NCBI GenBank assembly: GCA_943789135.1
Contig: CALSSY010000007.1
Coordinates: 64,001 to 128,000, forward strand
Source of the DNA: an uncultured Bacteroidia bacterium
Lineage (GTDB): Bacteria; Bacteroidota; Bacteroidia; NS11-12g; UBA955
Direction of reading: 5' to 3'
DNA: 64,000 nucleotides
In this document: piece after piece, positions 43,432 to 53,700 of the stretch
Numbering within the stretch: position 1 is the first letter of the stretch
Layout: every line of letters starts with the position of its first letter
Translations under genes and position numbers: made by a program
Notes under the pieces: generated by a model
The model's database searches: none
What the model was told of the DNA's origin: nothing
The model's input: the letters and a program-made list of their open reading frames with translations, nothing else

Positions 43432-44127
43432 TTACGAAATTCTATCATTTATTGATGCCTCATGTACCCAATCTAAAGCAATTTCAAGCTGTTCATTTGG
43501 TGAAAGGTGGGAATTATCGAGTAAACGATAGGCATCGGTAAATGTAAGTGGGCTATCTTCACGATTGGAATCAATACGATCTCTTGTGGTTAAATTATTT
43601 GTAACCTCTTCGAGTGTCGCATCGGAGCCCGATGCAACCAATTCTTTATGACGTCTTTCTGCACGAACTTTTACATCTGCCGTCATGAATATCTTCAATT
43701 CTGCATCTGGGAATACCACTGTACCTATATCACGGCCATCCATAACCACTCCTTTATCTGCGCCCAATTCTTGTTGAATTCGAACCATTTCTTTTCTTAC
43801 CACGGATAATGCGGCGACTTCACTGACAATTGCAGCCACATCCATCTGGCGAATTCGATTTTCAACAGACTTACCATTCAAAAATATTTCGAAACGTTGG
43901 GTAGTTTGGTTTTTCTGAAATTCCAATCGAATTTCACTTAGAGCACTATGAACTTGTGTCTCATTGGCGCAATTAATTTGATTTTCGAGAAAATATAAAG
44001 CGACTGCACGATACATAGAGCCGGAATCGATAAAGGTATAGTCCAATTTCTCGGCAAGTTGCTTGGCTAAGGTTCCTTTACCACAAGAGCTATGACCATC
44101 TATGGCAATATTTATTTTTGAACGCAT
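43432..44127 (-). CDS. cmk: Cytidylate kinase
   Basis: Phosphorylates CMP and dCMP. The P loop is DGHSSCGKGTLAKQL at about 10-24 and DGRDIGTVVFPDAELKIFMT lies in the centre. 231 residues. It starts 3 nt after porQ, an arrangement with no functional logic but strict spacing, so the two are co-transcribed. Confidence 0.95.
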   Translation of the reverse strand: MRSKINIAIDGHSSCGKGTLAKQLAEKLDYTFIDSGSMYRAVALYFLENQINCANETQVHSALSEIRLEFQKNQTTQRFEIFLNGKSVENRIRQMDVAAIVSEVAALSVVRKEMVRIQQELGADKGVVMDGRDIGTVVFPDAELKIFMTADVKVRAERRHKELVASGSDATLEEVTNNLTTRDRIDSNREDSPLTFTDAYRLLDNSHLSPNEQLEIALDWVHEASINDRIS

Positions 44128-44130
44128 GAA

Positions 44131-45168
44131 TTAGTTGTAAAACGTAGGTATTAATGAAAGACTTAGCGTATTGGTATTGTACCCAGGAAATAACGATGCA
44201 CTTGAATATGTGAGATGATATTTCCACACTTTAAATCGAATTCCCCAACCAAATCCTGCTAATCCGCCTCTAATTTCTGGGGCCATTTCCATCCGTCTTT
44301 GATGATTATAACCTATAAGGATGCCTAAGTGCTTCCCCATAGTTAATTCTCCACCAAGAACAAGATGCCTCGTGAATTTTTCGGCCAAGCCTGCTTCAGG
44401 AATTCCAAGATCTTCATTACCTAAGGTCCACGTATTACTTTCTAAGTATTGATTATATGTTAACCCTAAAAATTGTTGCAAAGAGTGCAATGCAATATGA
44501 AATCTAAACGGCATGTGCAAAGGTTTATAAGAAGCACCAAGTAACACTTGAAAAGGCAAAGATTCCTTGTCGGCACCTCGATAACTTATCAATTGCATAC
44601 CGATATTTTTAACGGATAATCCAAAATGTACACCACTATCTGTTCGAGAATAATGGGCACCAAGGTTTAACATGGCCGCTGTAGAAACAAAAGGTCCTAA
44701 AACGGCATAAGTAAAGCCTGATTGAGCCCCTAAAACCAATCGCGAATCAAATTCTTTGGAATAACCCAATAGAAATTTCATTTCATTGGCCGTTATCATT
44801 CCCAACGAATTGCCACCAGCATCAAAGGATTTCATTTCGCCATAATCCAAATATTGAGCATGAAAAGAAACGTTATGTCCGCCTTTTAAAGAATATGCAT
44901 AACCTGCTCCACCAATTTTAACACCTGGAACTACCGTTCCATAAGAAGCCCCATATTGACCATGTAAACTGCTGTTGAGTAATGCAGGATTGTCCAGTGC
45001 ATATTGAACATCACTTAAAGGTTGTGCTAACATATACCCTCCCCATGCCATGGTGCGCGCATGTAAAGGCAAATTCATAATTGGCATTACTCCGGTTCCA
45101 CCAATTTGAGCATTAATGGGACTCAAATTCAAGATTAAACACAGAAGACCGGCGAAATATCGAATCAT
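44131..45168 (-). CDS. porQ: Type IX secretion system protein PorQ
   Basis: Outer-membrane barrel of the PorV/PorQ family; in Porphyromonas it belongs to the attachment complex that anchors secreted cargo on the cell surface. MIRYFAGLLCLILNLSPINA is the signal peptide, followed by GGTGVMPIMNLPLHARTMAW, the family N-terminus, then SDVQYALDNPALLN and a strand-rich barrel. About 345 residues. The frame is open to a TTG at 45177, but that codon lies next to the promoter -7 element, so the ATG at 45168 is the start. Divergent from ribF. Confidence 0.88.
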   Translation of the reverse strand: MIRYFAGLLCLILNLSPINAQIGGTGVMPIMNLPLHARTMAWGGYMLAQPLSDVQYALDNPALLNSSLHGQYGASYGTVVPGVKIGGAGYAYSLKGGHNVSFHAQYLDYGEMKSFDAGGNSLGMITANEMKFLLGYSKEFDSRLVLGAQSGFTYAVLGPFVSTAAMLNLGAHYSRTDSGVHFGLSVKNIGMQLISYRGADKESLPFQVLLGASYKPLHMPFRFHIALHSLQQFLGLTYNQYLESNTWTLGNEDLGIPEAGLAEKFTRHLVLGGELTMGKHLGILIGYNHQRRMEMAPEIRGGLAGFGWGIRFKVWKYHLTYSSASLFPGYNTNTLSLSLIPTFYN

Positions 45169-45170
45169 GC

Positions 45171-45201
45171 TTTGCAAAAATAGGGTTTATTCCGAACTTT
45201 G
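45171..45201. promoter_or_regulatory. Overlapping divergent promoters of porQ and ribF
   Basis: Minus strand: TATTTTTG at 45182-45175 (exact TAnnTTTG), 6 nt before the porQ ATG. Plus strand: TTTG at 45171-45174, a 19-bp spacer, GAACTTTG at 45194-45201, 7 nt before the ribF GTG at 45209. The plus-strand -33 and minus-strand -7 elements abut, so the two promoters cannot be occupied at once. Confidence 0.65.
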
Positions 45202-45208
45202 CACCCTC

Positions 45209-46147
45209 GTGAAAAAAAGCGTCATTTTTGGCTTGGAAAATCTTACAAGCAAAGGTTTTGTGCTCACCCAAGGCACTTTTGATGGCGTGCATCGCGGACA
45301 TCAACAAGTTCTGAATCAAGTGTTAAAAGAGGCAAAATCTCGCAATTTGCCGAGTATGCTGCTCACCTTTCACCCACACCCTCGTACTGTTGTACAACCT
45401 AAAGACTGGAATCCTCAAATTCTAAATTCGATAGAAGAGAAAGCGCAAAGAGTTCTTGACTTAGGAATCGATGTGGTATTGGTTTTAGCCTTTACAAAGG
45501 AGATTTCAGAATACAGCCCTCGAGAATTTGTAGAACGCATTTTGGTTGAGGCTATCGGTGCAAAGAGCATCGTTGTTGGGTACGACCATCGCTTTGGTAA
45601 AAACCGCGAAGGTAAATTCGAAAATCTCACGACACTTTCTAAAGAATTCCATTTCACGGTTAATGAAATTGCAGCTAAAGAAATTGACGACATTGCGATT
45701 TCTTCTACACGCATCCGTTCATCACTCATTAACGGCGACTTGAATATAGCCAACGATTTATTGGGATATCATTACCCGTTAAGCGGTAAAGTAATTCACG
45801 GAGAGAAAAGAGGGCGTACTATTGGATTCCCAACAGCCAATATTGAGATTGAAGATTCCAACAAATTAATCCCTCCAAATGGTGTTTACGCTGGACTAAC
45901 GACAATCGATGGTTCAACGTACCCCGTTGTAATGAATATAGGTACGCGTCCCACTTTGAACGGCACGGATAGAAGAATAGAAGCCCATATAATTGGTTTA
46001 GAAAGCGACTTATACAACCAACGAATACAACTTCATTTGGTGTCTTTCTTGCGAAATGAACGTAAATTTGAAAATCTAGACGCGCTTAAAAATCAAATTC
46101 AACAAGATTTAAATGAAGCTTTGCAAATTATCGGTATACAGAAATAA
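45209..46147 (+). CDS. ribF: Bifunctional riboflavin kinase/FAD synthetase
   Basis: Makes FMN then FAD. The N-terminal adenylyltransferase domain has VLTQGTFDGVHRGHQQVLNQ and STRIRSSLINGDL; the C-terminal kinase domain has GRTIGFPTANIEI and NGVYAG. About 312 residues from the GTG at 45209. The frame is open from 45116, but that part overlaps porQ and its promoter and lies before the family start. Confidence 0.95.
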   Translation: MKKSVIFGLENLTSKGFVLTQGTFDGVHRGHQQVLNQVLKEAKSRNLPSMLLTFHPHPRTVVQPKDWNPQILNSIEEKAQRVLDLGIDVVLVLAFTKEISEYSPREFVERILVEAIGAKSIVVGYDHRFGKNREGKFENLTTLSKEFHFTVNEIAAKEIDDIAISSTRIRSSLINGDLNIANDLLGYHYPLSGKVIHGEKRGRTIGFPTANIEIEDSNKLIPPNGVYAGLTTIDGSTYPVVMNIGTRPTLNGTDRRIEAHIIGLESDLYNQRIQLHLVSFLRNERKFENLDALKNQIQQDLNEALQIIGIQK

Positions 46148-46838
46148 GTCTGCATGGTTGCTATTTGTGGCTTTTTGGATATTTCCAACTATTTGGTCTA
46201 ATCCCATTACCGATAGTCTGAATACCGATGATTATTTTAATGAAATTGATAATGAACCCAAATTCTATCCAGAGCTATCCTTTGATTATGGTTTTGATTT
46301 TGAATCCTTGAACCCTTATCGTTATCCTGTTGAAAATTTAAAAGATACCTTACTTTTGGTAATTTCTGACACCTCTCACTGCGGATTTGAATTCCCACAT
46401 CCCGGTAAAGTAAATTCCACTTTTGGTTGGAGAAAAGGGAGGGTACATTCGGGTATATGATCTACAACTTGGAATGGGGGTGATACAGTTATGGCCGCTT
46501 TTGATGGGGTTGTTCGCGTAAGCAAATACAACAAAGGCTACGGAAATTACATCATAATTAGACATTTCAACGGTCTTGAAACTTTATATGCACATCTAAA
46601 AAGAAGGCATGTCTCTCATGGAGATACCGTTAGCGCTGGAGATCTCATTGGTCTCGGTGGAAGTACGGGTAGATCCACCGGAGCTCATTTACATTTTGAA
46701 ACGCGATTTTTAGGAAGGCCGATAGACCCAGAAAAGTTCATTGACTTTGATAATCGCTGCCTAAAATCGAACGTTACTCAACTCCATGCAGGTAGCTTTG
46801 ATATCCCACGCAGTCAGAAAAGCAAACGATATTTCTAA
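46113..46838 (+). CDS. M23-family peptidase, frame interrupted
   Basis: LytM-type metallopeptidase that cuts peptidoglycan cross-links, or a scaffold of that fold. An N-terminal membrane segment (SAWLLFVAFWIFPTIW) is followed by an acidic stretch and the catalytic domain. The first frame reads to FGWRKGRVHSGI and a stop at 46460. The next frame reads MAAFDGVVRVSKYNKGYGNY and the zinc motif AHLHFE. An extra T at 46458 and two extra bases within 46476-46482 explain it, restoring HSGIDLQLGMGDTV with the His and Asp ligands. Its start overlaps ribF by 35 nt; a later start cannot be excluded. Confidence 0.85.
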
Positions 46839-46878
46839 ACTTTTACGTTTTAAAACGGGTAAGTACACCCGTAATCGG

Positions 46879-46886
46879 TAAATTTG
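46879..46886 (+). promoter_or_regulatory. -7 element of the gldAFG unit
   Basis: TAAATTTG, an exact TAnnTTTG match, 10 nt before the GTG start of gldA. No TTTG at the matching spacing upstream is apparent. Confidence 0.55.
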
Positions 46887-46896
46887 TATTGAAACT

Positions 46897-47616
46897 GTGA
46901 GCATTGAAGTAAATACATTAAGCAAAATTTACGGCAAACAAGTCGCTGTCAACAATATCAACTTCCAAATAAAGACGGGAGAAATTGTTGGATTTCTAGG
47001 CCCAAATGGAGCCGGGAAGTCTACAACGATGAAGATGATAACGGGATTTATCCCACCAAGTTCTGGGGGCGGAACCGTTTGTGGATTGGATTTTGTTGAA
47101 CAGAGTATTGAAGTTCGAAAGATTGTTGGATATCTTCCCGAAAACAATCCTCTGTATCCAGAGATGTATATAAAAGAATACTTGCAGTTCATGGCAGGTT
47201 TATCTCAAACAAACGATTCAAAAGTTGCCGTTAAAAACGCGATTGAAATTACCCGATTGGGACCTGAACAACATAAAAAAATTGGACAGTTATCAAAGGG
47301 ATACCGACAGCGCGTTGGACTTGCACAAGCACTATTGCACAATCCTAAAGTGCTAATTTTAGATGAGCCCACAAGTGGGCTTGACCCCATACAAGTGGCT
47401 GAGATGCGAAATGTAATTACCGATTTAGGTAAAGAAAAAACCGTCATGTTAAGCACGCACATCATGCAAGAAGTGGAAGCCATGTGCGAGCGCGTTATTA
47501 TGATCAATAAAGGCAATATTGTGGCTGATGATAATTTGAAGGAATTAATATCAAAGCATCAAACCTCATTGGAAGAAATTTTTAAACAATTAACGCAAAA
47601 TGTGGACACTATATAA
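46897..47616 (+). CDS. gldA: Gliding-motility ABC transporter ATPase GldA
   Basis: ATP-binding subunit of the GldAFG ABC transporter needed for gliding in some flavobacteria. It begins MSIEVNTLSKIYGKQVAVNN, with Walker A GFLGPNGAGKSTTMK near residues 33-47, the ABC signature QLSKGYRQRVGLAQALLHNP and Walker B VLILDEPTSGLDP. 239 residues, GTG start. Overlaps gldF by 17 nt. Confidence 0.93.
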   Translation: MSIEVNTLSKIYGKQVAVNNINFQIKTGEIVGFLGPNGAGKSTTMKMITGFIPPSSGGGTVCGLDFVEQSIEVRKIVGYLPENNPLYPEMYIKEYLQFMAGLSQTNDSKVAVKNAIEITRLGPEQHKKIGQLSKGYRQRVGLAQALLHNPKVLILDEPTSGLDPIQVAEMRNVITDLGKEKTVMLSTHIMQEVEAMCERVIMINKGNIVADDNLKELISKHQTSLEEIFKQLTQNVDTI

Positions 47617-48328
47617 AAAGGAAATTCGCAGCTTTCTAGGTTCATTAATTGCGTATATCGTAATTGGTGTTTACCTGGTACTTACCGGACTTTTTTTATG
47701 GTTTGTAGATGGAAACAATGTTTTTGATTTAGGCATCGCTTCCTTACAAGTAATGTTTGATATTGCGCCATACATATTGATTTTTTTGGTTTCCGCCATT
47801 ACGATGAAAAGTATCGCCGATGAAAAACGCCTTGGAACATTAGAAATATTAACCACCAAGCCCATATCCGATATCTCTATCATATTGGCTAAATTCACGG
47901 CATCTATTACGCTTATTGCATTTGCCTTGCTGTTGACAACGGTTTACGCGTATACCATTCAAAATTTATCTAACCCAATAGGCAATGTAGATTGGGGTGC
48001 TATGTTAGGAAGCTATTTGGGATTATTGCTTTTATCGGCGTGCTACACATCTATTGGATTGTTTAGCAGTTCCATCACGGATAATCAAATCGTAGCCTTA
48101 TTGAGTTCCATGGTTATATCTTTCTTTTTTTACAGTGTTCTGTCAATGTTAGGAGATGTAAGCTGGTTGGATTCTATCGGTAGAAGTTTGTCTTGGTTTG
48201 GATTGGAGTTTCATTACAATTCAATCAGCCGCGGAGTTGTGGACACACGGGATGTTATTTATTTTGGTGGATTTACCGCTGTTTTTTTAGGTTTCACTCA
48301 GTTAGTTTTTGAAAGCAGAAAATGGTAA
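47600..48328 (+). CDS. gldF: Gliding-motility ABC transporter permease GldF
   Basis: Membrane subunit of the GldAFG transporter, 242 residues with about six hydrophobic segments. MWTLYKKEIRSFLGSLIAYI at the start, SAITMKSIADEKRLGTLEIL near 74-93 and SWFGLEFHYNSISRGVVDTR near the end are typical. Overlaps gldA and gldG by 17 and 7 nt, so translation is coupled. Confidence 0.93.
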   Translation: MWTLYKKEIRSFLGSLIAYIVIGVYLVLTGLFLWFVDGNNVFDLGIASLQVMFDIAPYILIFLVSAITMKSIADEKRLGTLEILTTKPISDISIILAKFTASITLIAFALLLTTVYAYTIQNLSNPIGNVDWGAMLGSYLGLLLLSACYTSIGLFSSSITDNQIVALLSSMVISFFFYSVLSMLGDVSWLDSIGRSLSWFGLEFHYNSISRGVVDTRDVIYFGGFTAVFLGFTQLVFESRKW

Positions 48329-50082
48329 AACGCTATACAAATCGAAAATTACAATCATACCTGAATTTTGGGGTGTTGTTGCTGGTAGTGGTAATTGCCA
48401 ATGTTTTGGGCAATCTTTATTACGAACGTTTTGATCTAACCGAAGAACGTCGTTACACCTTGAGCGAAACCAGTAAGAAGTTAGCCTCAAAATTGAAAGA
48501 ACCCTTGTATGTAAAGTTGTACCTCGATGGCGAAATGTCATCACGTTTTAAAAGGTTGAAACTTGAAATTCGAGATTTAATGCTTGAATTCAGAGAAGCA
48601 AGTGGACAGAATATCGAACTAGAAATAATCGACCCCATTAAAGGTTTGAACGAAACAGAAATGGAAGAAGTTTTACAAGACTTCGTTCAAAGAGGTATTG
48701 AACCGGTTCGGGATATCGATAAAGAGAATGCAGATGAAACTCGAATCAAATACTTGCTCCCAGGCGCGGAACTTTTTTACGGGGAAAAAAGAGGCAGTAT
48801 CAATTTCTTCGAATACGATGTTGCCAAAACTCCGGATGAAAATATCAACAAAGCCATCGACAATATCGAATACGAAATAGCCAACGGATTGAGGCAAGTT
48901 GCATCGGATAAATCCAAACGCATCGTGGTAGCCGATGGAAATGGTGAGATGATAGGTCCAGAGGTTAATAGTTTTGCCCGCGAATTGATGAAATACTACC
49001 AGATTTCATCTTTAAATTTGAATTTCAGTGACCCTGAAGCGGCAAGACCTTGGGCTGAAGCTATCGCCAAAAACCCAGAAAATGCGGATCAAATATTTGT
49101 AAATGGGCTTCACCGTCGTTTGAACTTAAACGATCTTTTGTTGATTGTTAAACCCATTCAAGATTATAGTTACCAAGAATTATATCTCATCGATCAGTTT
49201 TTAATGAAGGGCGGTCGCATCATGTGGTTGGTTGATCCGGTTCACATGGAAATTGACAGTTTCAGAAATTACAAACAAGTATTGGCGATGAATCGCAATC
49301 TTGAAAATCTCCAATCAACTTTATTCCATTACGGATTGGTTTTAAAGAATACACTTCTTGCAGACTTGAATTGCAACCGAGTTCCTATTCCGGCTTCAGG
49401 CAGAATGGAACTTGTAGATTTCCCCTATTTCCCTCTTTTACAAGGAAGTTCGTTAAACCATCCTATTAGTAAGAATATTGGTGCCGTTTGGACGCAATTT
49501 CCCGCCCATATTGAACCTAAAATCCGACCTGATTTGAACATTGTTCCCTTATTGGTCTCTTCACCCTATTCTAAAATAATCAATACACCTGCTCCCGTTG
49601 ATTTGGAGTCCGTTTATATGCAAATGAGAGATGAGGAAGCACGCAAACAATTTGCTTCTGGTGAAAAAATTGCGGCCGTTTTAATGGAAGGCAGTTTTAA
49701 ATCTCGATACAAATACATGAAGAAATACGGCAATGTTCCCTATATAGAAAAGGGAGAAAGTAAAATGATTGTGGTTGCCGATGCCGATGTAATAAGAAAC
49801 CCTGTGGATTCAAGAGGCGGCTCCTACCCAACCGGATACGATAAAATTTCACAATTCACTTTTGCCAATAAGAAATTCTTATTGAATTGTGTTGATTATT
49901 TAATAGACGACAACGGCTTAATTGAGATTCGATCAAAAGAAAGACGCGTTCGTCTTTTGGATCCGGATAAAATCCGCTCGGAGCGTTCTTATTGGCAATG
50001 GTTCTCGATGTTAATTCCTTTGGGAATCATGACTTTTTTTGGTTTGATAAACTATTTTTTAAGGGTTAAGCGTTATACCTAA
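48322..50082 (+). CDS. gldG: Gliding-motility ABC transporter accessory protein GldG
   Basis: 586 residues. An N-terminal membrane anchor (LNFGVLLLVVVIANVLGNLY), a long periplasmic domain with RYTLSETSKKLASKLKEPLY and FLMKGGRIMWLVDPVHMEID, and a C-terminal anchor (FSMLIPLGIMTFFGLINYFL). Works with GldA and GldF as an ABC complex. Ends 8 nt before ruvA. Confidence 0.93.
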   Translation: MVKRYTNRKLQSYLNFGVLLLVVVIANVLGNLYYERFDLTEERRYTLSETSKKLASKLKEPLYVKLYLDGEMSSRFKRLKLEIRDLMLEFREASGQNIELEIIDPIKGLNETEMEEVLQDFVQRGIEPVRDIDKENADETRIKYLLPGAELFYGEKRGSINFFEYDVAKTPDENINKAIDNIEYEIANGLRQVASDKSKRIVVADGNGEMIGPEVNSFARELMKYYQISSLNLNFSDPEAARPWAEAIAKNPENADQIFVNGLHRRLNLNDLLLIVKPIQDYSYQELYLIDQFLMKGGRIMWLVDPVHMEIDSFRNYKQVLAMNRNLENLQSTLFHYGLVLKNTLLADLNCNRVPIPASGRMELVDFPYFPLLQGSSLNHPISKNIGAVWTQFPAHIEPKIRPDLNIVPLLVSSPYSKIINTPAPVDLESVYMQMRDEEARKQFASGEKIAAVLMEGSFKSRYKYMKKYGNVPYIEKGESKMIVVADADVIRNPVDSRGGSYPTGYDKISQFTFANKKFLLNCVDYLIDDNGLIEIRSKERRVRLLDPDKIRSERSYWQWFSMLIPLGIMTFFGLINYFLRVKRYT

Positions 50083-50090
50083 ATCCAGAC

Positions 50091-50693
50091 ATGTACGAAT
50101 TTATAGAAGGCAACCTCGAATCTCTTACGCCCACACACGCCGTAATCGAATGCCAGGGTATCGGATACCTCACCCATATCAGTTTAAATACATTCGAATC
50201 CATCAAGGGAAATCCACGTGTACGGTTGTTTATTGACCAAGTTTTCAAAGTTGAAAATCAAAATCCCGTGGCTATTCAGCTCTATGGATTTTCGGATCCC
50301 GACGAGCGTATAATGTTCCGGCTATTAACCTCAATAAGTGGTGTTGGAAATAATACGGCATTGATAATGTTATCGAGCTTAGATCCAGAAACCTTAACGC
50401 AGGGGATATTGAATGGTAATGTAGGTCTTCTGAAAAGTATAAAAGGCATTGGGGAAAAAACCGCTCAAAGAATCGTATTGGAGCTCCGAGACAAGTTAAC
50501 CGGAAAGAAATTTGCTGGTAGTCTTCCAGGCCTAGGCGGGAATACAGACCAATTAAGCGAAGCTCTAACGGCATTAAGCGTTTTGGGTTATCCAAAAGCG
50601 GCTGCGGAAAAGGCATTATTAAAAGTCAGTAAAGAATTGGGAGGCCTTGCTACCGTTGAAGAATTGATCAAGAATTCCTTAAAAATATTGTAA
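50091..50693 (+). CDS. ruvA: Holliday junction branch-migration protein RuvA
   Basis: Binds four-way DNA junctions and loads RuvB. 200 residues: an OB-fold N-terminal domain, two helix-hairpin-helix motifs (ISGVGNNTALIMLSSL and KGIGEKTAQRIVLELRDKL) and a C-terminal RuvB-binding domain. Followed after 34 nt by sprA. Confidence 0.97.
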   Translation: MYEFIEGNLESLTPTHAVIECQGIGYLTHISLNTFESIKGNPRVRLFIDQVFKVENQNPVAIQLYGFSDPDERIMFRLLTSISGVGNNTALIMLSSLDPETLTQGILNGNVGLLKSIKGIGEKTAQRIVLELRDKLTGKKFAGSLPGLGGNTDQLSEALTALSVLGYPKAAAEKALLKVSKELGGLATVEELIKNSLKIL

Positions 50694-50727
50694 TTTGCAG
50701 GTTCCCATAAAAAATAGCGCGGTTGAG

Positions 50728-53700
50728 GTGAATTCATTATTGAAAAAAAGAATTTTATGGTTTCTGGTTATGCTTGTTTCCTTTTCAGGAAGCACGCAAA
50801 ATTTATGGGCACAAACCGATACCAACACAACCACCTATAAGGTTAAAAAATCAGGAGTAAACGATCCAAACAAACAGCAATCAAGTAATATTGACTTGGA
50901 TGATCCTCTTAGCCTGACTTGGAAATACAATCCTAAATCCAATCGTTACGAAGCGTACAAGCAAGTAGGTTCTTTAAGTTATCCTACGGGAGAATCGCTA
51001 TCAGTAACCGAGTATTTCCAACAAAAAAAACGCAGAGAACAATGCGGCTTACAACCGAACTAAATCTCAAAACACGGATTATTCACAAGCCATTACGAAA
51101 GGCGGTATTACCGAATACATCAAAGCCGAATTGGGCAACCCCGCCGTATCCAAAATCTTCGGTGCAGGTGGTGTTGATTTTCAATTAACAGGATCTGCCA
51201 TGGTTAAATTAGGCGGAACCATCAATGAATACCGCAATCCCAATTACAGTAAACGACAGCAAAAATATTTTGTTCCTGTATTTGACCAACAACTTCAAAT
51301 CGCGGCTAACGGAAATATTGGAGAATTTGTAAAATTAGGAATCAATTACGACACTGAAGCGCAATTTGACTTTGACAACCAAACCAACTTAGGATGGAAA
51401 GGTAAACCAGATGGTATATTGAAAGATGTACAAGTAGGAAATGTCAACTTAAACCTACCTACTCAGCTTATTAAGCCGGCCAATAATTTATTTGGATTTG
51501 CCAATAGCATGCAATTCGGAAAAACCACCATCAGGACGGTGTTTTCCCAGAATCGCGGACAAAGCACGGAAACCGTTTTAAAGGGTGGTGCCCAAATGAA
51601 TGAATTTAAAATGACGGCTGATAACTACGATCAAAACCGCCATTTTTTCCTTTCTCAATTTTTCCGAGACAACTACGATAAATCATTAGAAAACCTTCCC
51701 ATCGTAGCCAGCGGTGTAATCATCAATCGTGTTGAAGTTTGGATTACCAATAGGAACGCAAATGTTGAAACTCCGAGAGATATTCTTTGTTTCATGGATT
51801 TAGGAGAATCCAATCCGTATCGCAGCAGTCTTGGTAACAATCCAAATCCTGCTGCAGATAATTTATCTAATAATTTATTCTCAAGCATCGAAAACAATCC
51901 GGGTATGCGAAAATTGGGAACAGCTATTGACGAAACCTATAACGTTTTCCCCAATTTTGAACAAACCGTAGATTTTGACTTATTAAATTATGCACGCCAA
52001 CTAAAGAGCACGGAATTCACCTTAAACTCCCAATTGGGTTATATTTCTTTAAATCAACCGCTTAATAACGACGAAATTTTAGCGGTTGCTTTTGAATACA
52101 CGTATAATGGAACTACCTACCAAGTGGGTGAATTCTCCCGAGATATTCCGCCTGGTGACCAACGTTTGTTATTCCTTAAAATGCTTAAGGGGAATACCAT
52201 TCGTACCAAGCTCCCAATTTGGGATTTGATGATGAAAAACGTGTACAGTTTGAACACGTATTCTTTAAGTCTTGAAGATTTCAAATTCAATGTTATTTAT
52301 GCCGATGATACTTCCGGGGCTGATTATAATTATATGCCGGTAGGTACGGCTAATTTACCCCAATTGGCAAATGGAATTCCGCTTATCCGGGTAATGGGTC
52401 TGGACAAGTTAAATCGACAACAGGAAGCCAAACCCGATGGTATATTCGATGCCATTGAAGGCATTACCATTGAAAAGAAAACGGCACGGGTCATTTTCCC
52501 GGTAGTTGAACCCTTTGGAGATTTCCTTCGAGAAAAATTCGAATCTCGAACAGACCTAGCCGATTATTACTGTTACGATGCCCTTTACGACTCTACAAAA
52601 TTCCTTGCGAAGCAAGATGTAAAACACAATAAGTTCTTTTTACAAGGAAGTTTTAAGAGTTCCAATGGAGCTGAATTATTCCTAGGAACTACCAACTTAC
52701 AAAGAGGTTCCGTTAGAGTAACCGCAAACGGTCGACCACTTCAAGAAGGTATGGATTATGAAGTTGATTACGCCATGGGTCGTGTGCGTATTATCAACCA
52801 AGGACTTTTGCAAGGAGGGGCTGAAATACGCGCTTCTGCCGATGGCCAAAGTATGTTCAATATCCAACAAAAAACATTGTTGGGTGGGCGTGTTGAACAC
52901 AAGTATTCCAAAAATTTACAGTTAGGCGCTACCCTTCTACATATGTACGAAAGGCCGCTTACTACTAAAACCAATTTCAATGAAGAGCCTTTATTGAATA
53001 CCATTTTCGGAGCTGATATTGCATACAGTTCCAAGTCAAGGTTTTTAACCAAACTTATTGACAAACTCCCCTTCTTAGAAACAAAAGAAGTATCAAATAT
53101 CACGGCGTATGCCGAATTTGCTCAAATTATCCCAGGAAATCACCGTTCACAAGGCGATCAACGCGGAGTTTCCAACCTCGAAGATTTTGAAGCGGCAGAA
53201 TTACAAAATGACTTTAAGGTGGTTGGGAATTGGACCGTTGCAAGTATTCCTCAGAAACAACCTGATTTGTTCCCAGATGCAGCATTAAACAATAAATTTA
53301 ATTGGTTAAATAAGCACGCAAAACTCAGTTATTACACCATCGATCAATTGTTTTACCGAGATGCCGATATGCCCGCCAATATCGCAAACCGCGTAGACCA
53401 AATCTTATCGAATCCGTATATGCGCCAAATTGATCAGCGCGAGGTATTCCCAGAAAGAAATTTCCCTCAAGGAACTCCTACTATTTTGCCTACATTAGAT
53501 TTGGCATTCGACCCTTACGAACGTGGACTGTATAACTACAACTTTAACGATAATGAAATTGATAAAGACGGTCGTTTATTAAATCCGCGTAAGAGTTGGG
53601 CAGGTATTATGCGCCGTGTAGATCAAAACGATTTTGAAGCGGCCAATATTGATTACGTAGAAATCTGGTTGATGGATCCTTTGATGGACAATCCAAATCT

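Noticed and set aside
46855-46872. Inverted repeat ACGGGT/ACCCGT after the M23 peptidase gene
   Set aside because: Only 6 bp and not followed by a T tract, so not called a terminator.
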